Positions 38,398-48,637 of a DNA stretch of 64,000 bases are shown here, in pieces (position 1 is the first letter of the stretch; every line of letters begins with the position of its first letter). Source of the stretch: Limnomonas spitsbergensis. Taxonomy: Eukaryota > Chlorophyta > Chlorophyceae > Chlamydomonadales. Location of the stretch: NCBI GenBank assembly GCA_037349105.1, contig JAYJMM010000114.1:2232001-2296000 (forward strand), written 5' to 3'. The notes beneath the pieces are model-generated. The model was not told the DNA's origin and did not search any database. It was given only the letters and a program-made list of their open reading frames with translations. Both the position numbers and the translations under genes were made by a program.

Positions 38398-41300
38398 TCA
38401 AAGCCCGCTGCTGCCCCCAGCGCTCCCTAAACCCGCCGCTGCCGCCTCAACTGCCTTGGCGGCCCTTGCCTCAGCTGCGGCTGCGGCAGCGGCCCGAGCT
38501 GACGCGGCTTCGAACGAGGCAGGCACGGGCGGTTCTGCAGCTCCTGCGGGACATCAGCATCATGGCGAAAGGAAGGTGATGGAAGATTGAAATACTTAGA
38601 GGGAGACTGGAGGGGAGGGAGGGGGAGAGAAATTGGAACACTTTATTTATTAGACTACCCAGGACAAGGAAAAACCAAGCCTCTCCTGAAAATCTCCTGA
38701 AAAGGGTCAATGGAGCTTTCAGGAGGCGCGTATTTTCCTGGGTACATCGGGGATGAATCAGCCACTTCGTACCGTGAAATGCACGCCAGAGCCCCTTTGG
38801 GGAACTGTCGGGCTGCTAGTCAGCCACCTTTGGGCCAATTGGTACCCAACCATGAACCACAGCCTTTAACTGGTGGCCTAAGCAGCAGGGCTTGCTGCAA
38901 CCGGCCCCGCCAGCCACAGGCTGTGATGCAGCTGACGTATAGCTTCAGACCCCTAAAACAAGCAGTTGAAGAAGCCCTTCCAGGCTGTTGTGGTATATAG
39001 GCTTCGCAATGCCACTGAAGACAACTGGCGCCAGATGTCTTCAGTGGCATTGCGAAGCCTATATACCACAACACACTCTTCATGTATCGTCTATCAGGGT
39101 GCGAGGCATGCAGAATGAACCAGCTTCTGGCCTGTACTGACCCCAGTGGCCTAATGAGAGCCTAGCTACCGCACTATCAAGGCACAACAGCCCACAGGGC
39201 AGCGGGTAAGGGAGGGACAGTGGGTGAGGACGGGCACAGCTCCTGAGTCATGCTTTGAAATGGAATGCTGAGCCTCATGCTTCCGGCCAGTGATGAACCC
39301 GAAGGCTCAAGAGGATTCAAGCTGAGTTGAAGGCATATACAGGGCAGCGGGTAAGGGAGGGACAGCGGGTGAGGACGGGCACAGCTCCCGAGTCATGCTT
39401 TGAAATGGAATGCTGAGCCTCATGCTTCCGGCCTGTGCCGAGCCCAATGGCTCAAGAGGATTCAAGCTGAGTTGAAGGCGCTACAGGGCAGCGGGTGAGG
39501 GAGGGACTGTGGGTGAGGACGGGCACAGGTTATGGCCTTATGGCGCATGCATTGAAATGGAATGCTTCACCCTAAAGCTTCAGGAGTCCCATAGTCTAGC
39601 TTACAGTTTAGGGTTTATACCCTAAACTCTGAAACCCTGAACCCCAAACCCAAAGCTCCAGGATTCCCATGGTAGTCTACCTGGTGACTGCTCTAGTGCT
39701 GCATTGGACAGTGGGCGAAGGAGGGACCAAGGGTGAGGGGGGGACGGTGGAGGGTCTCAAGGACAGCCAAATGATGCATTCCTGCCGTGCCCTGCGCCAA
39801 ATGATATATTCATGCAGTGCCCTGGGCCAAATAATGCGGTGCCCTGGGCCAAATCACAGGTGTTGCGATTTTGACACTGGACAGCGGTGGAGGGTTGGGG
39901 TTGCACGTGAGCGTCAGGGAGGTTCCAGGTGCAGGACAGGTGACAACAAACTCACTTGAGCGCAGCAAAGATGCCCATTCGAGGTCAGCCGAATCATGGC
40001 CATGGGGCGCCCCGTCTTGTATCATACACATGCCATTATAAGGGACGATGTAAAGCCACTGACCCTCCACACCACCCACACCTAAGGACACCCTGCCCCC
40101 CATCCCCCCCTCCTACTCTCGCTGCCTCCAGTTTTTCTTTTAGGGGTTACCGGACCACCTTTGATGGGCCACCCCGCGGCCAGCCGGCCACCCCTGGGCT
40201 GATTAACACCAAACCTGGACCGGCCTATGGCCGGAAGCCTTGGCAGCAGGGACGAACGAGCCTGGGGCTGGTGGCCGTAAGCCACAATGTAGCTGAAATG
40301 TAGCTGACAGTGATGCCGTAACCACTGCAATAAAACACTGGCTGCCTCCCCCCAATCCCACCGCTGACGGCCAAGGGCGGCCCCACTGGACGCGGCATCG
40401 TCCCGCTTGTCCCCGTGGCATCTCCCGCTCTTGCTCCTCCCGACCCTGCCCCTGCTGCCGCCGTCGCGATCGAGTGGCTGCTAGTGCCAGCGCCGCCTGT
40501 GCTGGCGGGCGATGCCCGGCGTCCCCAGCTGAGCACCCTTGTGGCTAGTGCGGAGCCGCTCCAGCCGCCCGTTCCGGACGTCTCAGCCCTGCGAGCCTCC
40601 TGACGACATTTGTTTCGAGGGGGGCGGGCCGGCGGGGGATGCGAGATGAGAAAGAAGGGAAACAAGGCTACAGCCACCCTTTCGAGCAGGCTCAGCCCTG
40701 TAAGCCTCCTGACGACATACTAATTATGGGTGGGAGGGCAGGGAGAGATCAGACTGGGAGAGAACAATGGCGAGACAGGGGGGTACATGGATAACAAGGT
40801 CCCCACGTGGCGGGCGCCAGTATTAAATTTAAATGGGTCTAGTGGGCAGTAGTCTTTGCTGTCCATTAGACCCATTTTCTAGGCTGCAGGGCAGCCGTCA
40901 CTGGAGGGCCGATGCTAGGCCGCAGGGCAGCCGTCACTGGGCTGATGGTGACCAGCCTATGGCTAGCAGCCCGATCAGCAGGGCCTACTGCGGTACAAAC
41001 CAGGCTCCTCTGGCCGTAGGCCGTGATGTAGCTGAATTCTAGGCTGTGATGCATCTAAATAATAGGCTGTGATGTAGCTGAATTCTAGGCCGTGATGTAG
41101 CTGAATTCTAGGCAGTGGTGTAGCTGAATTCTAGGCCGTGATGTAGCTGAATTATAGGCCGTGATCTAGACACGAAAACACAAACGATTCCTTTGTCAGA
41201 GCATGTCCCACACACTCACCATACCCCTCCTTCCTTCGCAGCAGCCACCGACCTATTCACCTTCCTGGGAATCCTGGCTCCTCTCAAGACCCAGCCGGGA

Positions 41301-44300
41301 CCTCTCCGGGCCGCAATGGCCGAGGGAGGAGATAGGCTACGGGAGATTGGCTGTCTTTCAACCATAGGCAGCCATAACAATGCCTGACATGCTTAACAGC
41401 CAGAATATTCAACTCAACTAAACCAAAAGGCTCCCTTTCCTGCCTTTGGACCACCCGCAACAGAGCTTTGATTATTTTTCACACACCTGAGTTGTGATTG
41501 ACAGGGTTCACGACTCAGGCATTAAACCCTAAACCTGCATCTCTCGCGCTGTGAGTCACGCACCTGGGTTGTGATTGACAGGGTTTATAATTCAGGCATT
41601 AAACCCTAAACCTGCATCTCTTACGCTGTGAGTCACGCACCTGGGTTGTGATTAACAGGGTTTACGACTCAGGCATTAAACCCTAAACCTGCATCTCTCG
41701 CGCTGTGAGTCACGCACCTGGGTTGTGATTGACAGGGTTTACAATTCACTAATTCAGGCATAAAACCCTAAACCTGCATCTCTTACGCTGTGAGTCACGC
41801 ACCTGGGTTGTGATTGGCAGGCCCTCGTGCGGCACAGGCACGAACGTGGGGCGTCGCACCAGCCACTGCACAGCTGCCGAAGTGCCGCCCTCCAGCCGGG
41901 AGGTGGCGGCCCGGGACAGACCCAGGGGCAGCAGGTGACCCTGGGCCCACAGGAGACCGGCCTAGGCAGGGGCAAGGAACGATATACAACGGTTAGACCA
42001 GCAGGTAACCTTGAGCCCACATGATACCGGCCTGGCCAGGGGCAGGGAACGATATAGAACAGTCACAGGAGCAGTAGCAGCCTCAACAGCAGCAGCAGGT
42101 GGCCCTGAGCCCACACCTGACCGGCCTGGCAGGGGCAGAGGAGGATAAAGAACAGTCACAGAAGCAGTAGTGGCCTCTACAGCAGCAGCAGGTGTGGCCC
42201 TGGGCCCAAATGGAACCAGTCTGGCAGGGGCAGAGTAGGATGTACAACGGTCGGGACAGCAGGAGTCGCCTCAACAGCAGCAGTGGCAGCAGCAACAGCA
42301 ACAGCAGCTGCAACAGCAGAGCAGTGGCAACTGCAGCAGCAGGTAACCCTGGGCCCACATTTGACTGGCATGACAGGGCAGGGAACAATACAGCACAGTC
42401 AGAGCAGCAGCAGCACCAGCAGCAGGAGCAACAATAGCCACAACAGCAGAGCAGCAGCAACAGCAGTGGCTCGTGACCCTGGGCCCACAAGAGGCTAGCC
42501 TGGGGAGGGAGGAGGGGGACAACATGCAATGGTCCAGCAGTCAACGACAGCAGCAACAGCAGCAACAGACACAGCAGCCACAGCAGCTGAGCAGCAGCGA
42601 CAGTGTCAGCAGCATTAGCAGCAACAGCCACAGCAGCCACAACAGCAGAGAAGCAGCGACAGTGACAGCAACAGCAGCAGGCGACCATGAGCCCACTGGG
42701 GGCCTGCCGGTCATGGGCAGGGAAAAGCATATGATGGTCCAACAGTCACAACAACAGCAGCAGCAACAATAGCCATAACAGCAGCATCAGCAGCAGTAGG
42801 TCAGGGAACAACGTACAATGGTTCAGCAGTCGCAGCAAAAACAGCAGCAACAACAGCCATAACAGCCACATCGGCAGCAGGCGCAACAGCAGGTGACCTT
42901 GATCCCATTGGAGGCCACTAGGGCAGGAGCAAGGGCAGGGAACAACATACAATGGTTCAGCAGTCGCAGCAAAAGCAGCAACAGTCACAAAAGCAGCAAC
43001 AGCAGAGCAGCAGCGGCAGTGACAGCAAGAACAGCAGCAGCACGTGACCCTGACCCTTCAGGAGACCTGCCTGGTAGGGGCAGGGAACAACACGTACGGG
43101 TCTGGGGTATATGGCGGAAGGTGAGATCGCATCGGCATGGGGAACATAGCCACACCAGCAGAGCAGCATCAGGGAGCAGTCAAATCAGCATCCACACATC
43201 CACAGGCTGTACTATGCTAGCTGTACCGGCTGTATGCTATGATATACTATGATCCAGTCCAGAAGCGCCAGGCAGTGCAAACAGGGAGAAAAGGGGGTAA
43301 GAACCGGCAGACAACACAGTTCAAGGCCTCAATGGACCCTGGCCTCCTGGTTATAGCCAGAGCTCTTAACCCTGGGCCCTGGTTATAGCCGGAGCTCTTC
43401 ACCCCAAACCTTGAACCCAGAGCCCTCCCGTGACCCACCAGCAGCCCCGACAGGTGGCAAAGGAAGGAGACGCTGGGCATGAGGAGCTGCCACAGCAGCA
43501 GCAGCGCCCAGGGGTATAGTGCGGCTGGAATGGAGAACAGCCCAAACATGGAGCGCTGCAGGCAGGCAGGCAGGCAGCAGCGGTGAGGAGGGGACCACGC
43601 TTAGACATGGAGCGCTGCCGGCAGGCAGGCAGGCAGCAGCGGCGAGGAGGGACCACTGCAAATACATATATTGAAATGAAGAGAAAAGTAAAGAGAGCGC
43701 TGCAGCCGGTGCTGCCAGCAGGCGAGGAGGGACCAATGAATAAAATATATACCGGTACGGGTATTGAAATGAAAGAGGAGCACTGCAGGCTGGCAGGCAG
43801 GCAGCAGGGACCATTGATAAGTATGGATATTAAAATGTAGGCATGGAGCGAAGCAAGCGGGCGGAGAAGCGGCGAGGTGGGACCCTTGAGAACAGAAAGA
43901 AAAATAGACATGGAGCGCTGCAAGCGGTCAAAGAGGCAACGAGGTGGGTCCGGTGAGAGGGATATTATCATATCAAGTGAAGGCATCGCACAGCCTCGGT
44001 GGGCCCCCCGAGTTGAGAAAGCAGGGCTGTTTGGGCCAAAGCCGCATCCACATCCTTACCCACGGATCGGTGGGTGGAGGCAGGGCAGGAAGGAAACCCT
44101 GAACCCTAAACTAGGCTGAGGACCTCAGATCTCTCTCCCTCTCTCTCCCTCTCTCTGCTGGTCGCTACCATTGCTTCGACGCTCACGCTTTCCCTTTGTC
44201 TGGTAAACTGGTATCCCAAAAGGCCGCATAGTACGTCCCACCATCGTACCCCCAATGGGAGACTCCACACGTCACACATGGGTCCTGTAAATGAACGAAA

Positions 44301-47300
44301 CGCCCTAAGGCGTAGATTAGGGAGGCCAGCCGTTCGGCCGTAGCACTAGGTAAGCTACCATGGGTCCTGCTATGGTTGGGTCTTGGTGAGGCCAATAGAG
44401 CTACGCTGGGTAGACACTGCTGCCGGCGGGTGGGCGGGTGGCCAGCAGCTATGTCCACAGGCTTGCGATATATAAGGCTTTTTTTTAGCCTCAACCCAAC
44501 AAACCCTGGCCCTGTTCACTGCCTGTGCATTAGGTGTGGGTGCAGCTACGCGTTTTCGAATTTTAAGGTTCAAACTTCTTCCTGCATTTTCCACTGTACC
44601 TGTGCGGCAGGTGAAGGGTGCATCTGCGTGTTTTCTACCGCGATCAGGCCCAGGATGACGCCGCTGAACCCAATCACACACTGATGCAGCACGCCAGGCA
44701 TCATGCTGCACCAGGAGGGAGGGGGGGAGAGGGGCGAACAGGTATCACATGTCTTAGGGTTTAGGGTTTAGGGTTCAGGCATCATGCTGTGCCAGGAGGG
44801 AGGCGGGGAGGGGCCAACAGGTATCAACAGGTCTTAGTCATAAGGTGTATGCTGCTGCGCTGAAGCATGTTGCCTGGCGTGCTGCATTGATGAGCGACTC
44901 CTCTGACTTACTGCCTGTGACCCTAAAAGGCTATAACTGTCACTCTATGACTAGGACATGCTGAAGCCCTGTTGTCCCCTCCCTCCCCCAGCAACATGAT
45001 GTCTGGCGTGTTGCATCCTTGTGTGGATCCTCTGACTCACTGCCTGTGATCCTAAGACTGTAAACCTATGACCAAGACACACTGCTTCCCCCCTCTCTCT
45101 GGGCAGTGGGATGTCTGGCGTGTTGCACCCTTGTGTGGATCCTCTGACTCACTGCCTGTGACCCTAAGACTGTAAACCTATGACCAAGACACACTGCCTC
45201 CCCCCTATCTCTGGGCAGCGGGACGCCTGGCGTGTTGCATCGATGTTTGACTTCTGTGACTTCCTGCCTGAGACCCTTCAGTTGTGTTACTTAGTCAATA
45301 TTAATCTTCAAGCGTCAAGCGTCGGTCGTAGCAGGAAATCTACAATACGAGTGAACTACCGCAGGGCAGTCTAGCAGGCAGGCTAACTACCAAACGACCG
45401 GGTGGGACGCCCTCGGCCGGCAGTCTGGATGAGTGGATGCCAGTTCATTTAGTGAAACTGGACCAACTTAAGCAGGCCGCTCCGCAATCAGCATACAGTG
45501 CTATAAAGGGACAGGTACACTTGGCCCTGTACTCATCAGTACGGGGCCAAATGAGACCCAAACTTGATGAGCCTCACGTTATAGCCAGCGCATACGTCAT
45601 GAGGATGTAGACCACAGATGTGACGCCCCCCAGCACTAGGATTAGATGGGCAAACTGCAGCAATAGGCAGCAGGCAGAGCGTTTGGCAAATTGCAGCAAG
45701 AGGCATCAGACAACGTCTTCGGTGGCGTGGGCAGCAAGGCGTGGCGTCTATGCGAGTGGGGTGCGTAAATGCATTCAGGGGTGTGGACATTGTGTGAACA
45801 GCAAATTCCGAGTTATTGGGATAATGAGCACAAAGGTAAGCCTTTGCATTAGCAGGGCACAGCAGGGCAACCTTGGTGCGTATCTGAGGAGTCATCCTCA
45901 ATAAAAGCCAAAGCCTTGTGAAGTAAATATGCCACAGAGGCTGAGTGCATGTTGCACATTCTTCAGGCCTATCACACGTGAGCTTAACAATAAACTTCAT
46001 CAAAAGGATGATCATACATGACCTTCATGTTACACATTATCTTCAGACCTGTCTCAACGGGTATCGTACGTCTCAGCTGAGGTTCTAGGGGCAGCCCAGA
46101 GGATACTGTAGCGTTCTTACTTGTTAGACAAAAAGGATCCAGATGTAGTGAACATCCTTTTTAGCTTATCAGAATCGTTACAGTTACGCAAGTGCAGCTG
46201 AATCCTGCATCTCCGCCCTTGTACACAGACCTGTCCTTCCCAAGCCTCCCCTCATCCTCCATGCCCCTCCTCCGCCCTCCCGCCTCCACCTCTCCCGCCA
46301 TTTCCCATGCTCCCTCGTTGCACACTCCCCCAACTTCTTCACACTTCATACTCCTGCTGTTCACACCCCCACACATTATTCACACTCTTGCTCTCAACAC
46401 TCCTGCCCCGTCTTCACAGCTCATACCCCAGCTCTCCACACTCCTGCACCTCAACTGCATCCCCACTCTCCACAGTCGCCCAAATCTACGTGCCGTACCT
46501 CCAACCTCCAACCTCCCACCTCCCACCTCCAGCCCACCTCACCTGCACGGTGCCCATCGTACTCTCCATGGCCTTTCCCATCGGTACGAATGCAAACATG
46601 TTGAAGAGAAGGTGCATCGGCCCGACGTGCAGAACGATAGATGAGAGCATACGCCACACTGTCACAGGCAAGAGGATCATGGCAGCAGAAGCACTGTGAG
46701 AGGAGGGAGTGGGGGAGGAGAATGCATGAAATCGTCACACTGTAATGAGCAAGGGGACGGAAGCAACAACAATCTTGGATCAAGCCTTCAAGGAGGGGGA
46801 TAGGCAAAAGCACGTACCGCATTGGTACAGCTTAGGGGACACAGCAGTAGGAGCGTTGGATGAACAGTTAACATATCAAGAACCGTGTGTCCTGCTTCCT
46901 GCATGCCATACGAAAAGGTTGTGTCCGATGAAATCTTAAGTCTCCGCTGTGGATAAGCTGACCTGGTTGAATGCAATCAATGCATGATACCTGTTGCTCC
47001 AGTGCAGCTCAGCAGATGGCAAGTAAATGAAGCACAGCTAATCCCAGGGGTTTCCTACTCCGTTTCTGCTCGTTTCACGATCAGTCGATCACCAAGAGTT
47101 GCTTACACACCTTGAACTCACAGGCCTGCCGGTGGCTGGCTAGCTGTCATAACATCTGAACAAGAACCACCCAGGAATGTGTGCCAAGCTGAAACACAAG
47201 GCATGAGGATGACAGTGGCTCGTAACCCATTTTGGAGAAACACAGTGCTGCGCGATCTTGTAAACCGTAGGATCTCCATGCTGTATGGCACAAAGAGATT

Positions 47301-48294
47301 TAACCCCCCTAAACCCTTGAGTGTTCTTAAACCTCCCAGGACATCCGCCTGTTAGATGGTGGTTGATAAACGTTCAAATTCCTCAGGGCCCCAAAAACTA
47401 ACATGCTATCTGCCTGGCTTACAGTGATCTGTACATGAGCGCAGCACCCTCATGCAATGCGCCGGCCAGCACAATTGTAATTGGTAAATTACGCTACAAT
47501 TCCGCTACACCACAGCTTAATGCCGGGATGACCTGGTGCATCAAGACTTGCAGCTTGGACGCCGTGGACGGCCGGTCAAGGTTTGGTCCCAGTCAGCCCG
47601 GTGGTGGCTGCCCAGCCACCTGCCGTTGGTAGTAAAGTGCGCACTAAAAGAAACAACGTCGACGTCCAGGTTGATTCTCTTTTTCAAAGATTTGCATGGG
47701 AGCTCTCACCATGCATGCATGCATGCATGGCATCCAGCAAGCTGCCCTTGGTGCTGCCTCCGTTTGCCGGCGCTCACCCTGAAAGTGCTTGACGATGGCA
47801 TCAGCGTTGAGGCATAGCGTAGCGTCGCCGGTAGGCCCCAAGACAAGTAGCTGAGAAGCGTAGGATACGCACACCAGATTGAGGATTGCTCTGCGTCACG
47901 GTGTCAAAGCTGTAGATTCGAAAGCAGTGGCTACACATGCGCATGGCATGTGCATGCCTTTGCATGGCTCGCATGGTCAGCACGCGCATGGGATCCATGG
48001 CATGTATGCTCCAGCGTACCGTGTGCATAGGGGCAGCGACAGGTACCATTGCTTGATGAACGCTAACCAACCGCCAGTCCAGTCCTGCAGTGCATGCAGG
48101 CAGCTGGATCAGCTGGGTGGTTTAAGTCGCCCTCTTCCATGGGAGATGCATGAGCTGGAGGAGGAGGTGGGTGATAGGTCCTGTTGTGCTGTACATGAAT
48201 TTGTTGCACAGATCTGCGTCACAGGTGTCCATCGAGGGCGCACCTCATGTCTAGGCGCCCGTTGCTGGTTCATGGTGGCATCCTCGTCTGGCAT
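38398..48294 (-). CDS. Rhomboid-family intramembrane serine protease (plant RBL15-like)
   Basis: Minus-strand exons: about 48294-48210 (first exon, end unresolved), 47890-47778, 46658-46543, 45654-45578, 44705-44600, 43555-43439, 41961-41803, 41350-41261, 40599-40362, 38543-38398 (TGA). Phases match from the second exon onward (386 residues); the donor of the first exon is unclear. Hallmarks: TM AILNLVCVSYASQLLVLG, then VWRMLSSIVLHVGPMHLLFN with the HxxxxLFNM motif, the catalytic serine motif GFSGVI, the FGLF..P..LYPW segment, and the catalytic histidine in CHLSGLL (HxxG). After the last TM come EGGTSAAVQWLVRRPTFVPV, a Gly/Ser/Thr-rich segment and an alanine-rich C-terminus. This is the order of plant RBL15-type rhomboids; their C-terminal UBA domain is not recognisable here. 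Predicted to cleave TM substrates in organelle or secretory membranes. The exons at 41261-41350 and 38398-38543 rest mainly on phase and splice signals. Confidence 0.85.
38805..38955 (-). mobile_element. MITE-like element copy, reverse
   Basis: CTGCTAGTCAGCCACCTTTG, GGTGGCCTAAGCAGCAGGGC, CCACAGGCTGTGATGCAGCT; lies in the last rhomboid intron, just before the perfect palindrome. Confidence 0.7.
38986..39073. repeat. Perfect 88-nt palindrome (38-bp arms)
   Basis: The left arm 38986-39023 (TGTTGTGGTATATAGGCTTC onward) and the right arm 39036-39073 are exact reverse complements. The 12-nt centre ACTGGCGCCAGA is itself a near-palindrome (CTGGCGCCAG). It lies within the last rhomboid intron and would form a long perfect RNA hairpin or a DNA cruciform. 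Confidence 0.97.
39195..39545. repeat. 144-bp tandem repeat, about 2.4 copies
   Basis: Copies begin ACAGGGCAGCGGGTRAGGGA near 39196, 39340 and 39484 and include GAAATGGAATGCTGAGCCTC. Confidence 0.92.
40165..40315 (-). mobile_element. MITE-like element copy, reverse
   Basis: GGGCCACCCCGCGGCCAGCC, CCTGGACCGGCCTATGGCCG, GTGGCCGTAAGCCACAATGT, AGCTGAAATGTAGCTGAC. It lies immediately downstream of the rhomboid exon at 40362-40599. Confidence 0.75.
40678..40715 (-). repeat. Copy of the acceptor edge of rhomboid exon 40362-40599
   Basis: On the minus strand TGTCGTCAG|GAGGCTTACAG followed by GGCTGAGCCTG mirrors the real TGTCGTCAG|GAGGCTCGCAG followed by GGCTGAGACG at 40600/40599, about 95 bp upstream. 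Confidence 0.88.
40900..41165 (-). mobile_element. MITE-like element copy, reverse, with 25-bp satellite tail
   Basis: The element body (GCAGGGCAGCCGTCACTGG to CCGTAGGCCGTGATGTAGCT) is followed by about five copies of a roughly 25-bp unit, CCGTGATGTAGCTGAATTCT. The element's terminal word has grown into a small satellite. Confidence 0.8.
41490..41802 (-). repeat. 77-bp donor-anchored array in a rhomboid intron
   Basis: On the minus strand the end of exon 41961-41803 (CCAATCACAACCCAG|GTGCG) is repeated about four times as GTCAATCACAACCCAG|GTGCG, with TGACTCACAG and GGTTTAGGGTTTAATGCC in each unit. The landmarks are 77 bp apart (41551, 41628, 41705), then about 85. Confidence 0.95.
41962..43110 (-). 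repeat. CTG-rich acceptor-anchored array before rhomboid exon 41961-41803
   Basis: On the minus strand the real boundary CCTTGCCCCTGCCTAG|GCCG, followed by GTCTCCTGTGGGCCCAGGG, recurs in about eight diverged units (TTCCCTGCCCCTGCCAGGCC, TGTGGGCTCAGGGTCACC). The units are separated by expanding CTGCTGCTG runs of different length. It reads as CAG/CAA on the plus strand. Confidence 0.88.
43556..43960 (-). repeat. Acceptor-anchored copies before rhomboid exon 43555-43439
   Basis: The real minus-strand boundary CTGCCTGCCTGCAG|CGCTCC is followed upstream by about four diverged copies (CTGCCTGCCGGCAGCGCTCC, ..CTTGCAGCGCTCC). Each retains ATGTCTA-like and GGTCCCTCCTCGCCGCTG segments. Confidence 0.85.
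44755..45240. repeat. Direct and inverted copies of a rhomboid exon edge plus 115-bp tandem repeats
   Basis: Near 44780 a direct copy of the acceptor of exon 44705-44600 (CAG|CATGATGCCTG on minus) lies next to TTTAGGGTTTAGGGTT. Further upstream (44865-45235) about four 110-120 bp units read CTGGCGTGTTGCATC on the plus strand, i.e. the same exon words in inverted orientation. Confidence 0.75.
45680..45715 (-). repeat. Copy of the acceptor edge of rhomboid exon 45654-45578
   Basis: On the minus strand CTCTTGCTGCAATTTGCC resembles the real CTATTGCTGCAG|TTTGCC, about 35 bp upstream. Confidence 0.65.
47475..47650 (+). mobile_element. MITE-like element copy, forward
   Basis: TACGCTACAATTCCGCTACA to GGTCAAGGTTTGGTCCCAG, then GTGCGCACTAAAAG. 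It lies in the rhomboid intron upstream of exon 46658-46543. Confidence 0.75.
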
Positions 48295-48637
48295 CTTCGG
48301 CCCATTTGAGTGAAATTATGCTAAGTATCACCCTGAATACGATGTATGTTTCAGTGTATGCTGCTCTCTCCCGACAAATGTGCTACGTGCGCCCAGCACA
48401 GCTGTCGCTGCATGGCACGGCGAATCGCTCGCCAGGGCATTCACACTCCACACTTTAGGGTTAGACGAGATCCGACGAGCATAATGATCGATCCATCGAT
48501 ATGGCATCAATTGCGTGCCGCCCACTCCAGTCTCTGGATGGCGAGATAATACAGTAATTGAACAATCGTGTCTCCGATCGATTGATCCGCAGTCCGCAAG
48601 GTCGCCGAGCAGCAGCAGCAGTCGAGCGAGCGTTGAC
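48295..48637. promoter_or_regulatory. Divergent intergenic region between rhomboid and Tim17-family genes
   Basis: About 340 bp separate the candidate rhomboid start (48294, minus) from the Tim17-family ATG (48638, plus), so both 5' regions and promoters should lie here. ATCGAT-like palindromic words (CGATCCATCGAT at about 48489-48501 and TCCGATCGATTGATCC at about 48575-48590) are visible; no known algal motif is claimed. Confidence 0.4.

Noticed and set aside
38261..38590. Ala-rich plus-strand ORF
   Set aside because: Shadow of the alanine-rich last rhomboid exon, which has phase-matched splicing on the minus strand.
42083..42742. Leu/Cys-rich minus-strand ORF (219 codons)
   Set aside because: CTG-rich intronic array; the true exon nearby uses splice sites at 41961 and 41803.
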